The notes beneath the pieces were generated by a model. The model did not search any database and was not told the DNA's origin. It was given only the letters and a program-made list of their open reading frames with translations. From NCBI GenBank assembly GCA_022448985.1, contig JAKVCR010000016.1:98633-162632 (forward strand): a DNA stretch of 64,000 nucleotides. Reading direction: 5' to 3'. The stretch is from Roseibacillus sp. GTDB lineage: Bacteria > Verrucomicrobiota > Verrucomicrobiia > Verrucomicrobiales > Akkermansiaceae. The position numbers and the translations under genes are program-made. This document shows positions 39,621 through 51,831 of the stretch, piece after piece (positions within the stretch are counted from its first letter, which is position 1; the number at the start of each line of letters is the position of its first letter).

Positions 39621-39696
39621 AGCCCGTAGGACCTGGCAGACAAAGCCCCCGCAAGGCTGCTTGCCTTGTTCGTCACCATCACAGACAACACCTGTT

Positions 39697-40953
39697 ATGA
39701 AGCCTCTTGCCGCTATCCTCCTTTGGACGGTTGCCCCTGCCCTTTCTCTGGCGGAACAGCCCCGTCTCATACGGGAGCTCCCCCTGGCAAAACCTGCCGC
39801 CGTCGGCATGTCGCGCGCCAAGCTCGAATTAGTTGACGAGAAGGTAACCGAGTTGATTGCCCGGAAACGCCTGGCCGGTGCTGTCGTCGTCATTACCCGT
39901 AGAGGCAAGCTGGTCTACAACAAGAGCTTCGGGCTCCGGGACATTGAGAACAGTAAGCCCATGGAGCCCGATACGATCTTCCGGATCTTTTCCATGACGA
40001 AGGCCATTACCTCGGCAGCTGCCATGATGCTTGTCGACGAAGGGAAACTTCGCATCGAGGACCCTGTTTCCAGCCACCTCCCGGCATTCAAGAAGGCCCG
40101 GGTCTGGAAGAACGGAAAAGCCATTACCCCTAACAATCCTCCCACCGTCAAAGACCTGCTCTGCCACACCGCAGGATATTCCTACGGATTCACGGGCATC
40201 CCGGAAATCGACAAGCTCCACCGCCAGGCGGTCCCCCTCGTGGAAGGGGAGCTTCTCACCGATTTCTGCGCAGGCATGGCAAATGTTCCGATGGCATTTG
40301 AGCCGGGCGAAGGGTGGCTCTACGGGATCTCCACCGATCTCCTTGGCGCAGTAGTCGAGCATGCATCCGGAATGCCTCTCGCCCGGTTTTTCCAGGAACG
40401 CATTTTCGAGCCACTTGGGATGATCGATACCGCTTTCGTCATCCCCGAGGCCAAACGGGGCCGGATGGCGGTAGTCTATCGCGTGGACAAGAAGGGCGCG
40501 TTGACCAGGAACGACCGCAACCTGTTCAGCTACAGCTCCAAGACGAAAATGCGATCGGGTGGTGGTGGGCTGGCCTCTACCATCGGCGACTACACCCGGT
40601 TCCTGCAGATGATCGCCAATGGTGGCGAATTGCACGGGCAACGGTTTCTGAAGAAGAAAACGGTGGCCGAGATGACCCGCAATCACCTCACGGGGCCTGC
40701 AATGCCCATCCGTTTTCCCAACAACATCCGTCATGGCACAGGCTTCGGGCTTGGTTTCTGCGTAAAAGTCGCCCAGACAGACTGGAACAAGGCCGGGCGC
40801 CTGGACGAATACGGCTGGGGTGGCATGTTGAGCACCCATTTCTGGATTTCCCCCCGTGATGAGCTCGTGGTCGTCACCATGGAGCAGACCCTCCCCTTTG
40901 ATTTCATGCTTGAGGACGCCATCAAGCCCCTGATCTACGACGCGATCGAATAA
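39697..40953 (+). CDS. Beta-lactamase-related serine hydrolase (class C/esterase-type)
   Basis: SMTK SxxK motif in IFRIFSMTKAITSAAAMMLVDEGKL; DLLCHTAGYSYGF; GWLYGISTDLLGAVVEHASGMPL; signal peptide. Confidence 0.9.
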   Translation: MKPLAAILLWTVAPALSLAEQPRLIRELPLAKPAAVGMSRAKLELVDEKVTELIARKRLAGAVVVITRRGKLVYNKSFGLRDIENSKPMEPDTIFRIFSMTKAITSAAAMMLVDEGKLRIEDPVSSHLPAFKKARVWKNGKAITPNNPPTVKDLLCHTAGYSYGFTGIPEIDKLHRQAVPLVEGELLTDFCAGMANVPMAFEPGEGWLYGISTDLLGAVVEHASGMPLARFFQERIFEPLGMIDTAFVIPEAKRGRMAVVYRVDKKGALTRNDRNLFSYSSKTKMRSGGGGLASTIGDYTRFLQMIANGGELHGQRFLKKKTVAEMTRNHLTGPAMPIRFPNNIRHGTGFGLGFCVKVAQTDWNKAGRLDEYGWGGMLSTHFWISPRDELVVVTMEQTLPFDFMLEDAIKPLIYDAIE

Positions 40954-41064
40954 ATGCGTGGCGAACCGGGTGCGCTGACCCCGGAAACCCGGCCTGCCGG
41001 GCGCTTGCCCTGACCCGGGTTATCTGGCACCGTCCCGCCCCGTTTCGGGGTTACAGGACTTACG

Positions 41065-43614
<2,550 letters not shown>

Positions 43615-43663
43615 GGCGTTCTTTCGAGTTGGCGATCCGCCGCTCCGGCGCTACCTCTCAACC

Positions 43664-44563
43664 ATGCTTCGCGTCAACGGAGAGCTTATCGACCCCAACC
43701 TCCTTGAGGATGCCTTCGCCCGGATCAAGTCCGAGGCGGAAGCGCGCCTGCAGGTTTCCTGCTGCGAACGCGACCCCGAATTCATGACCCAGGCCGAAGA
43801 GGAGGTTATCGACTCCGTCCTGATTGCCCAGGAGGCCGAGACCCGCTTCCCGGAGCTTCCTGGCGATGAGATCAAGGCCCGATTCGAAAAAACCCTCCAA
43901 GACTATCGCAAGCATGGGGCAAGCTGGGACATGCTGGAAGCTCAACGTGAAAACCTTCTCGACGAGTGCGAAGCCAACCTGCGCATGGAGAAGTTCCTCG
44001 ATAGTGTGCTGGCCGGCAAGACCGATGTCAGTGAGGACGACCTCCAAACCTACTACCAGGCAAACCAGCGAGAATTCCGCACGGTGGCTGAAGTCCGCGT
44101 GCTGCACCTCATGAAGGCTCTTGAGAAGCACGAGGATCCCGTCCTCCTGCTGGAGGAGATGGGAGAACTCCGCGAGACCCTGGTCGAGGGGGCCGATTTC
44201 GAACAGATCGCCAAGGCCGAGACGGAAAAGGAGTCAGGCGAAATCGATCTCGGATGGATTACCTTCGACCGGCCCTCGAATCCGATCGAGTCCATCATGT
44301 TCACCATGCGACTGGACGAGGTAAGTCCTGTCGTCGCCTACGAACAGTCCTACCACATTCTCAAGGTCGCGGAGACCAAGCCCGCCACATTGCGCCCCTT
44401 CGATGAAGTGAGGGAAGATATCGCCCACCGGGTCGAGTTTGAAAAACGCCGCAACGCCCTGCGGGAGTTTGCATCCGGCCTGCGCGAAGACGCCACCGTG
44501 GAACGGGTCGATTTCAGTGGCGACGAGGAAGAACAGAACGAAGAAACAGCTGCCCCGAGCTGA
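43664..44563 (+). CDS. Peptidyl-prolyl cis-trans isomerase (SurA/PpiC-like parvulin)
   Basis: VRVLHLMKALEKHEDP...EMGELRETLVEGADFEQIAKAETEKESGEIDLGWITFDR...DEVSPVVAYEQSYHILKV. Confidence 0.82.
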   Translation: MLRVNGELIDPNLLEDAFARIKSEAEARLQVSCCERDPEFMTQAEEEVIDSVLIAQEAETRFPELPGDEIKARFEKTLQDYRKHGASWDMLEAQRENLLDECEANLRMEKFLDSVLAGKTDVSEDDLQTYYQANQREFRTVAEVRVLHLMKALEKHEDPVLLLEEMGELRETLVEGADFEQIAKAETEKESGEIDLGWITFDRPSNPIESIMFTMRLDEVSPVVAYEQSYHILKVAETKPATLRPFDEVREDIAHRVEFEKRRNALREFASGLREDATVERVDFSGDEEEQNEETAAPS

Positions 44564-44617
44564 GAAAATCCACGCGACCCTTCAAGCCCCACTGATGGGG
44601 GAGCCTCCCCCCTCGCT

Positions 44618-45523
44618 TCACTTCATCCACCGGTTGTGCCGCATCCAGTCCTCAAGTCGGGCGGGCCAGGTCTTTGCGTCTCCCGAGCGTCCCAGTCCAT
44701 AGCCGTGGCCTCCCTGCGCATAAATATGGCAGGACACCGGCACGCCCTTGTCTGAACAGGCCGCCGCAAAGTCCGTTCCATTGCGCAGGGGCACCGCCCG
44801 GTCATCCGCGGAATGCACGAGGAAAATAGGCGGGGTCTTACTGGTTACCCGCCGGGCGGTGTTGTTCCTGTCCAGAAGCTCCCTGGAGGGATTAGCCCCC
44901 AGAAGATTACGCACCGACCCCTGGTGACAGTAGGGCTGCCCCATCGCGATAACCGGGTAGCAGAGAATGCCAAAGTCCGGTCGGCAGCTGACCTGATCAA
45001 TGGGATCGTCGGTCTCCTCCTCAAACTTGTCGTCAAACATGGTCACCGCAGTGGAGCAGAGATGCCCGCCAGCGGAAAACCCAAGGATCCCAATCCTGGT
45101 GGGATCGAGCCCCCAGTCCCTGGCCTTGAAGCGCATCGTGCGAATCGCCCGCCGCGCATCCATCTGGGGAACAGGAAAGTGATAGCCGAGCGCAGGATTA
45201 GAGCTGACTCGATACTTCACGACCATGGAAGTGATCCCCCGTCTGGCGAACCACTCGCCCACCTGCCGGCCCTCGTGATCAGCCGCCAGCATGGCATAGC
45301 CGCCCCCGGGCAGAACGACAACACCCGTTCCATTTGGCTTCTCCGCCTTGAAGAGCACGTACTGCGGCACTTCGGTATGAGAAATACGCCACCCGTCGCC
45401 TCCTGTTTCCGTGCCTGCCTTGGGGCGTTTTGCGCCCGGGGCCTCCCCGGGCCATAGGTCAATCCAATCGGCCCCAAAGACCATCGGTGCCGTCATCAGC
45501 AGGACCAGCAGCAGTTGTTTCAT
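44618..45523 (-). CDS. Secreted alpha/beta hydrolase (acetyl-xylan esterase-like)
   Basis: Signal peptide; VVVLPGGGYAMLAADHEGRQVGEWF; IGILGFSAGGHLCSTAV; FLVHSADDRAVPLRNGTDFA. Confidence 0.9.
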   Translation of the reverse strand: MKQLLLVLLMTAPMVFGADWIDLWPGEAPGAKRPKAGTETGGDGWRISHTEVPQYVLFKAEKPNGTGVVVLPGGGYAMLAADHEGRQVGEWFARRGITSMVVKYRVSSNPALGYHFPVPQMDARRAIRTMRFKARDWGLDPTRIGILGFSAGGHLCSTAVTMFDDKFEEETDDPIDQVSCRPDFGILCYPVIAMGQPYCHQGSVRNLLGANPSRELLDRNNTARRVTSKTPPIFLVHSADDRAVPLRNGTDFAAACSDKGVPVSCHIYAQGGHGYGLGRSGDAKTWPARLEDWMRHNRWMK

Positions 45524-45572
45524 CCAGGCAACCTAGAAAGCCCTGTGGCCGACGGGAAGTCCGGAGTTGCTC

Positions 45573-48500
45573 TCACCCCCCAAAGCCGGCCCGACGGCGG
45601 TAGCCCACCACGTAGCCAACAAAAGCCCAGAACATGCTGTTGAGCCCGATGAGGCCCACCATCACGCCCAGCCCAACGAGTGTTGCCATCGGCGGCGTCC
45701 CGCTGAGGGCGGGCAGGATGGCCACCAGGGCAGCAAGGAGACCGATCAAAAACGCCCACCCGATGAAAGCCCGTACCTCCTTGAAAATGACGCTTCTTGT
45801 TACCCGATGGGGAATGCCAATAGTTTGAAGGATCCCAAACTCCTCCCGCCGTTCAGCAAGGTTGCGGGCAGTCACGATTCCCAGCCCGGCGCTGCCGAGA
45901 ATGAGGCCCAAGCCCCCGAGGACATGGAAAATCGCGATGTAGGTGTTCTCCACGCCGTGAAATCCCTCCAGGCGTTCCCGTGTCAAAGTGACCGTGCTCC
46001 CACGATCTGCAGTGGCTTTCTGGAGCTCCTCCAGGGCGGGCCCGGGATCCCCCGGCACATCAGCCAGAAAGAGGCGATACCCCTCCTGGGATGGGAACAG
46101 CCTCAGGAAGGCCGCCTCGTCCACGATCATGTTCCCCTGGAAGATGCTGTCGGCCAAGGCGCCTGTGATTTCGACTTCAAAATCCTCCCCCCGCTCATCC
46201 TGGTAGGTGATGCGGTCCCCCACCTTCTTTTTCAGGACCCACATCATGGTCGTTTGATCGACAAAGGCCCTCAGGACACGCGGTTCCGCCGGTTCCCGGA
46301 GAATATTCCAACCGTCCTCGATAGTCCTTCCTTCCTCCACCTCCCTGATGGTGAACGCACCGCGCTGAGCCATGGCGCCAACATCAGTGGCCAGCAGGCG
46401 GGGACGTGTCGCGGTATTCAGATTGAAACAGCTCGCGTCATCTCCCACTCCCATTCGAAAGGGTCGGATCTCGCCCAGCAGGCTCCGTTGATCGCCCAGT
46501 TCAAAATAGTCCGGGTCCTTCTTTGCATCAGCCGCACGGTTAATCGGATTGGTCGTCTCGACCCAGAAGGCAAACCCACCGGCCCCGCTCGATTTTTCGG
46601 CCCACTCTTCTCCTCCGTGCTTCCGGAAAGCCGTCACCGCAATGACTAGGAAAACCCCGCAGGCCATGATCCCCACCACCACCAGGCTGCGGGTGGGACG
46701 GCGTCCGCTGTTGAGGGCGGCCAACGAGCGGGACGAAAGGACCCGACGACTCCGAGCGCCATTCCAGCCCAACCACGCGCGATAGCTCAAAAGACCCGCC
46801 ACCAGTAAAAACGTCCCAGAAAGGAAAAAGGCCGCCTGTGGACCCATTCCGGCCCTGGCCAAGATACACCCCGCCCCAAGGAGAACGCAGACAATCCCAC
46901 AGGCCAGCATAAGGCGCACCCGAACGCTCCCACGACGCACCTCCTCCGCTCCCGCCTCCAGCCGCAAGGTCGCGCTTTTCCGTGCCTGCTTCCGCGCGGT
47001 GAGCCAGATCACGCTCATCGACAACGTGATGAAGGCGAGGAGGCCGGTGACCATGCTGACGGGATTGAGACGAACGGCGAAAAAGGTGCCGGCAGAGTCC
47101 TCGCTCCAGATCGTTTCCAGGAAGCGCAGAATCCCTACCGAGTAGGCGATCGCAATAAAGAGGCCGATGACCCCGCTCACGGTAACGATCATAAGGCCTT
47201 CCATAAGGCGCCACCGCAGAACCCTCCCTGCGGGCACTCCCAGCGCTGCCAGGAGTCCGCTCTCCCGGTTCCGCTGTTCGATATTGAAGCGGAACAACAT
47301 CGCCGTAAGGGCCACGGATGCCACAATCAGGAAAAAGCTCATGCTCAGGAAGAGCCCTGCTATATCGACCGGCGACCGGGCGGCCGTCTGCGCTTCTTCG
47401 CCAAGGTTCCGGAGAAGCAATCCGGCCATCCCGGGCTGGAGAAGAGGGAGAAGCTCCTCCTCCAGCCCAGCCCCCGGAGCGTCCCTGGTGGGAACCCGCA
47501 GGGAAGTGAACTCCCCCCAGCGGTTCCCGAACAATTCACGCCCACGCTCCTCGGAAATGAAGGCCTTGGGGGTCCCCCGGTGTTCATCCCAGTAGTCTTC
47601 GTCCTTCTGCCGGATGCGGCCCAGATCAAGGGGTAGCCCTGGCGCCCAATCCTGGGCATCTTCTGCCTCTGCCACCCCCGGAAAGTCCGGCATCCAGAGC
47701 TGGTCCGCTGCCAGGCCCTCGCGCGCTACGATGCTGCGCACCCGGAACCCGGCGGTGGCCTCTTCCAGCTCGTTGCCCCGCACCAGCTTGAAAAAGGCCA
47801 GGCTGATTTCCTGCCCCTCCTTGAGGGCAAGGTCCTCCGCCAGCCAGTCGTTGATCACAATGTCCTCCTTCGAGAATAACTCAGGCAGGAAGGCCGCTCC
47901 CCTGGACTGGACCGCTGCTACCATGGAGTAGGGAGTCTCCTTTCCGTTGGCTGCGTAGGTATTGATCAGGTAACTGGTCACCGGGAGAGTCTCCGGAAAG
48001 CGGGCCCTGACCGCTTCCACGATCGGAGCCTCGAAGAAAATCCGTGCCGAGCGGATTTCGGTCGCCTGTGCCAGCGGAACATCGACCAGCGAGAGCCCGT
48101 AATCGAGCAAACGCATGCGGCTGCGGATATGCTTGGCGAGATCACCGCTGTATGAAGTCCCGTCTTTCCCCGCACCCAGAAGGATCAGGTTGGCCCTAGC
48201 CGGTTGATCGACTACCTGCTGCAGGCGGCTGAGGGGGACAAAGACGGTCGGGACCGGAAGCTGAGTTGCCTGCAGGTTGAAACGCCCGAACTGCCCGTCA
48301 CCCACGACGGCCCGCACCTTGGCGCGGAAGCTGATCACGTCCTCTGCTTCTCCGGAAAGCGGCGCATCGCGCGACAGCATCCCGGGTTCCTGCAGGCGCA
48401 GGATCACCGAGTCGTCCTCTTTCAGGTCCAGTGCCTGCGCCAGGTAATCATTCACCGCCACCTCGCGGGACTGGAGGGTCACCGCCTCACCGGTCCCCGG

Positions 48501-48854
48501 TGCAAATCCCCAGAACCGATCATCCACTCCAAGGATCTGGACCCTGCCCAATCCACGCTCACTGGACTGTGAATTGAGCTGGCCCCGCAGGAACAGAATG
48601 GGCGCAGCCCGCAGAGAATCCGTAGCCACGTCCGTAGCAAGAGCGTCACGGAAGAACCCCTCCCCCGCCACAAAGACCTGGTCGACCTCCCCCACCCGCT
48701 GGCGCGCTACCTCACGAAGGGTCTCTTTTACCGAGTCGCCTGCAATCAATGCGCCCAGCAGGACGGTGGCCCCCAGAACCGCCCCTGCTCCTACCCCGAG
48801 GTAGGACAGCTTGTAGTGCCAGATGCCGCGCCGAATGAACTTGAGGGCATTCAT
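45573..48854 (-). CDS. ABC transporter permease (FtsX/MacB-like, two FtsX domains)
   Basis: 1093 aa, FtsX-type TM clusters in middle (LFLSMSFFLIVASVALTAMLFRFNIEQRNRESGLLAALGVPAGRVL) and at C-terminus; overlaps the ATPase gene by 4 bp. Confidence 0.88.
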   Translation of the reverse strand: MNALKFIRRGIWHYKLSYLGVGAGAVLGATVLLGALIAGDSVKETLREVARQRVGEVDQVFVAGEGFFRDALATDVATDSLRAAPILFLRGQLNSQSSERGLGRVQILGVDDRFWGFAPGTGEAVTLQSREVAVNDYLAQALDLKEDDSVILRLQEPGMLSRDAPLSGEAEDVISFRAKVRAVVGDGQFGRFNLQATQLPVPTVFVPLSRLQQVVDQPARANLILLGAGKDGTSYSGDLAKHIRSRMRLLDYGLSLVDVPLAQATEIRSARIFFEAPIVEAVRARFPETLPVTSYLINTYAANGKETPYSMVAAVQSRGAAFLPELFSKEDIVINDWLAEDLALKEGQEISLAFFKLVRGNELEEATAGFRVRSIVAREGLAADQLWMPDFPGVAEAEDAQDWAPGLPLDLGRIRQKDEDYWDEHRGTPKAFISEERGRELFGNRWGEFTSLRVPTRDAPGAGLEEELLPLLQPGMAGLLLRNLGEEAQTAARSPVDIAGLFLSMSFFLIVASVALTAMLFRFNIEQRNRESGLLAALGVPAGRVLRWRLMEGLMIVTVSGVIGLFIAIAYSVGILRFLETIWSEDSAGTFFAVRLNPVSMVTGLLAFITLSMSVIWLTARKQARKSATLRLEAGAEEVRRGSVRVRLMLACGIVCVLLGAGCILARAGMGPQAAFFLSGTFLLVAGLLSYRAWLGWNGARSRRVLSSRSLAALNSGRRPTRSLVVVGIMACGVFLVIAVTAFRKHGGEEWAEKSSGAGGFAFWVETTNPINRAADAKKDPDYFELGDQRSLLGEIRPFRMGVGDDASCFNLNTATRPRLLATDVGAMAQRGAFTIREVEEGRTIEDGWNILREPAEPRVLRAFVDQTTMMWVLKKKVGDRITYQDERGEDFEVEITGALADSIFQGNMIVDEAAFLRLFPSQEGYRLFLADVPGDPGPALEELQKATADRGSTVTLTRERLEGFHGVENTYIAIFHVLGGLGLILGSAGLGIVTARNLAERREEFGILQTIGIPHRVTRSVIFKEVRAFIGWAFLIGLLAALVAILPALSGTPPMATLVGLGVMVGLIGLNSMFWAFVGYVVGYRRRAGFGG

Positions 48855-49525
48855 TGCTTCTCAAGGTTCCCGCCCCGAAGCTCATAATAGTTCTGCATTC
48901 TCCGGGCGAGAGCCGCATTGTGAGTGACCACCACCAGAGTCACGCCCATCTGAGCATTAAGCTGCTCAAGCAAATCGGCCACTACCCCGGTGGTCTCCTC
49001 ATCAAGGGAGCCGGTCGGCTCGTCCGCAAGCACCAGTCTCGGCTCGTTGACCAGGGCCCGCGCGAGGGCCGTCCGCAGCCGCTCCCCCCCCGAAAGCTGA
49101 TAGGGAAAGTGCGCAAGACGATCCTGCAGGCCGACCTCCGCGAGCAGCTCCTCGGCCCGGGCGGTGGTTTCAGCCTCCGCTTCCGCCCAGCTTCCGGCCA
49201 GCCGCGGAAGCACGACGTTCTCCAGGACACTGCACTGTGGCAGCAAGTGGTGGTGCTGGAATACAAAACCAAGGGACTGATTCCGGAAGGCGGCCGCCTG
49301 TTCCTCGCCAAATGACGCCACGTCCCGCCCGTCGATCAGAACGCGGCCCTCACTGGGCCGGTCCAGCACCCCGAGAAGATTGAGCAAAGTCGTCTTTCCA
49401 CTTCCCGACGGACCGACTACCGCGGCCGTCTCCCCCGTGGCCACCTGCAGGTTCACCGCCTCAAGCACACGCAGCGACTCGCCGGGCATCTCGTAGACTT
49501 TGCTGACATTTTGGACATCGATCAT
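48851..49525 (-). CDS. ABC transporter ATP-binding protein (LolD/MacB type)
   Basis: VGPSGSGKTTLLNLLGVLDRPSEG; LSGGERLRTALARALVNEPRLVLADEPTGSLDEETT. Confidence 0.95.
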   Translation of the reverse strand: MIDVQNVSKVYEMPGESLRVLEAVNLQVATGETAAVVGPSGSGKTTLLNLLGVLDRPSEGRVLIDGRDVASFGEEQAAAFRNQSLGFVFQHHHLLPQCSVLENVVLPRLAGSWAEAEAETTARAEELLAEVGLQDRLAHFPYQLSGGERLRTALARALVNEPRLVLADEPTGSLDEETTGVVADLLEQLNAQMGVTLVVVTHNAALARRMQNYYELRGGNLEKQ

Positions 49526-50808
49526 TCGCGAATCACCTTCCAGCGCTGGGCCTTTACTTCAGAAACCGGCAGGGTGCCGAGCCCTACTGCTTTTACTGGA
49601 ATCCGCATGGAAAAGACAGCGCGGAGTCGGGCTTCAAGCGCCTCTTCGGCCTGCCCGTCACCAAGGTTCTCGATCACCAGGCTGATCTCCGGCAGCGCTC
49701 CCTGCTCATCCACTTCCACCTGGTACTCCCCCACTCCGTCTACCGAGCGCACTACCGCCTCAATCGCGCTGGGATAAATGTTCACCCCTCGCACCACCAC
49801 CATGTCATCCGCCCGCCCGATAATTCCACCCTCCAACGCAAAGGGAGCAGGATCCGTTTCCCCGGTGGCAACCGGCCGGACGAGATCCCCGGTGCGGTAG
49901 CGGATCAGCGGAGCCCCATAACGGCCCAGGGTGGTCAGGACCAGCTCTCCCACCTCTCCCAGCGGCACCTGCTCAAGACTCTCCGGGCTGACAACCTCGG
50001 CGTGATAGGAGGGATGGTAAATGCGCAGCAAGTCGGGATTGCCGGGATCGCTCACGGTAACCGGCCCGACCTCCGTCATCCCGTGGTGATCGACCACGCC
50101 CGCCCCCCACTCGGTCTCAATGCGCTCCCGCACTTCCGGGATGCTCCCGCCGGGCTCCCCGCACACCACCAGGGCCTTGACCCCCAGGCTGTCCACCGCG
50201 AGATCCATCCCCTTCCCCACCAAGGCAAGATGCAGGGCATAGGTGGGCGTACAGGCCATGAATTGCGGCCGATGGAGAGCCATCATTCGCAGCCGGTCCT
50301 CGCTGGAAAGGCCCCCGCCGGGAATCGCCCGGATCCCCATCGCGGCGGCGGCCTCAAAGGCCGACCAGAACCCGAGAAAGGGCCCGAAGGAGAAGGGAAA
50401 GAAGGCGCTGTCGCCAGGACACGCGCCCGCGTTGGTCCACACCCATTGCCATGACTCAAGGATCCACGCCCACCCCGCGGGGTCGTCGAGCCAGGCCATC
50501 GGGTTGCCCCGTGTCCCGCTCGTGTGGTGGAAACGGGTATAGGTCTCCAGCGGATACGTCAGGGTCGTCCCATAGGGCGGATGGGCCTCGTGATCGGCGG
50601 CCAGTTCATCCTTGGTAGTGAAGGGAACCTCCTCCCTGAATTCCTCCAGGCTCTCGACCCTGCGTCTCTCTCCCAGCTTCGCCGCGTAAAATTCATTCGC
50701 GGGAAGAATGGCACCGAGCAGATCGTTGATGGCGCTCAGGGATTTCATTGCTTCAAAGCGCTCCGGCAGACCGAAGCTTTCCAGACTACTCCTTCGCCGG
50801 GGCTTCAA
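49522..50808 (-). CDS. Phenylacetate-CoA ligase-like acyl/aryl-activating enzyme (ANL superfamily)
   Basis: TRFHHTSGTRGNPMAWLD P-loop-like; VDHHGMTEVGPVTV; YRTGDLVRPV; GRADDMVVVRGVNIYPSAIEAVVRSVDGV. Confidence 0.9.
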   Translation of the reverse strand: MKPRRRSSLESFGLPERFEAMKSLSAINDLLGAILPANEFYAAKLGERRRVESLEEFREEVPFTTKDELAADHEAHPPYGTTLTYPLETYTRFHHTSGTRGNPMAWLDDPAGWAWILESWQWVWTNAGACPGDSAFFPFSFGPFLGFWSAFEAAAAMGIRAIPGGGLSSEDRLRMMALHRPQFMACTPTYALHLALVGKGMDLAVDSLGVKALVVCGEPGGSIPEVRERIETEWGAGVVDHHGMTEVGPVTVSDPGNPDLLRIYHPSYHAEVVSPESLEQVPLGEVGELVLTTLGRYGAPLIRYRTGDLVRPVATGETDPAPFALEGGIIGRADDMVVVRGVNIYPSAIEAVVRSVDGVGEYQVEVDEQGALPEISLVIENLGDGQAEEALEARLRAVFSMRIPVKAVGLGTLPVSEVKAQRWKVIRE

Positions 50809-51373
50809 TGCCCGGCTTCCTCGGCGGGGACCCGTGGGACCCGGCGGGCTTGAACTTCACCACCATGAACCCTCCGAGAGCGGCCATCAGGATGCCGCAG
50901 AGGAATTGCCAGGGGACCGCCGCAAGGCCACCCTCGGGTCGATCCATGCAGATGGACACGATGGCATTTACGAGCGGGGCTCCGCAAAAGATGATCGACA
51001 TAACCGAGATCGCCACCACCGCCGGGGACATCCCTCCTTTTGCCCCGGAAGCCATGGCAAGCAGGACGCAGAAGGCTCCGGCCGCCCCGAGAATCCCGGC
51101 AAAAAGGGAAAGCCACATCCCCTTCCCCGGCATGGACCAGTCGGTCTCCTTGTTGATCAGAAGGACCACCAGAGGCGCCAGCACCGCGGTGATAAAATAG
51201 GCGATCCCCACGAAGAGAAACGCCTTGTAGCGCCCCAGATGCGGGTCCCGCATCCCAACCTGGCCCGCGTGGAGGAAAATCCCGTAGAGGCCCCAGCAGG
51301 CCACGGTCATGAGGGCGAAAATAAGCCAGTTCATGGATTTCTTTTTCTTGGGTGATGGAAGAGTGGCGCTCAC
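50786..51373 (-). CDS. EamA/DMT-like multi-pass membrane protein
   Basis: Several TM helices; MNWLIFALMTVACWGLYGIFLHAGQ and FAGILGAAGAFCVLLAMASGAK. Confidence 0.65.
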   Translation of the reverse strand: MSATLPSPKKKKSMNWLIFALMTVACWGLYGIFLHAGQVGMRDPHLGRYKAFLFVGIAYFITAVLAPLVVLLINKETDWSMPGKGMWLSLFAGILGAAGAFCVLLAMASGAKGGMSPAVVAISVMSIIFCGAPLVNAIVSICMDRPEGGLAAVPWQFLCGILMAALGGFMVVKFKPAGSHGSPPRKPGIEAPAKE

Positions 51374-51381
51374 TTGGTTAG

Positions 51382-51831
51382 TCAGGACTTGGCCGCCGCC
51401 AGGGCGGCTTCGAGATCGGAGCGGATCTGGTCCGGAATGGGGACCGCGCTGATACCCCCGTTCTCAAACTTCACACAGGCCACAGCCACTTTCCCGGTGG
51501 CAATGGGTGCATCCGCAGGATCGAGATAAAAGCGAAAACCGTAGCGAACCGAGCGGGTGCGGATCTCGTCAATGGAGACCCGGATGACAAGGATATCATC
51601 GTTGCGGGCAGGCTTACGGAATTCACAGCTGGCACTCACCCGCGGCCATCCGATTTCCGCCTCCGCCATCTGCCGATGAACGGGATGGCCGAGACTGCGC
51701 ATGAACTCATGCTCTGCGGTCTCCATGTAGCGGTAGAAGTTGGAAAAATGCACGATCCCGGCGAGATCGGTTTCGTGAAATTCGACCCGCCGCTGATATT
51801 CGAAGGAATAGCTCTTGCTCTCGTCACTCAT
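51382..51831 (-). CDS. 4HBT/YbgC-like acyl-CoA thioesterase
   Basis: YQRRVEFHETDLAGIVHFSNFYRYMETAEHEFMRSLG; overlaps the next gene by 4 bp. Confidence 0.92.
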   Translation of the reverse strand: MSDESKSYSFEYQRRVEFHETDLAGIVHFSNFYRYMETAEHEFMRSLGHPVHRQMAEAEIGWPRVSASCEFRKPARNDDILVIRVSIDEIRTRSVRYGFRFYLDPADAPIATGKVAVACVKFENGGISAVPIPDQIRSDLEAALAAAKS

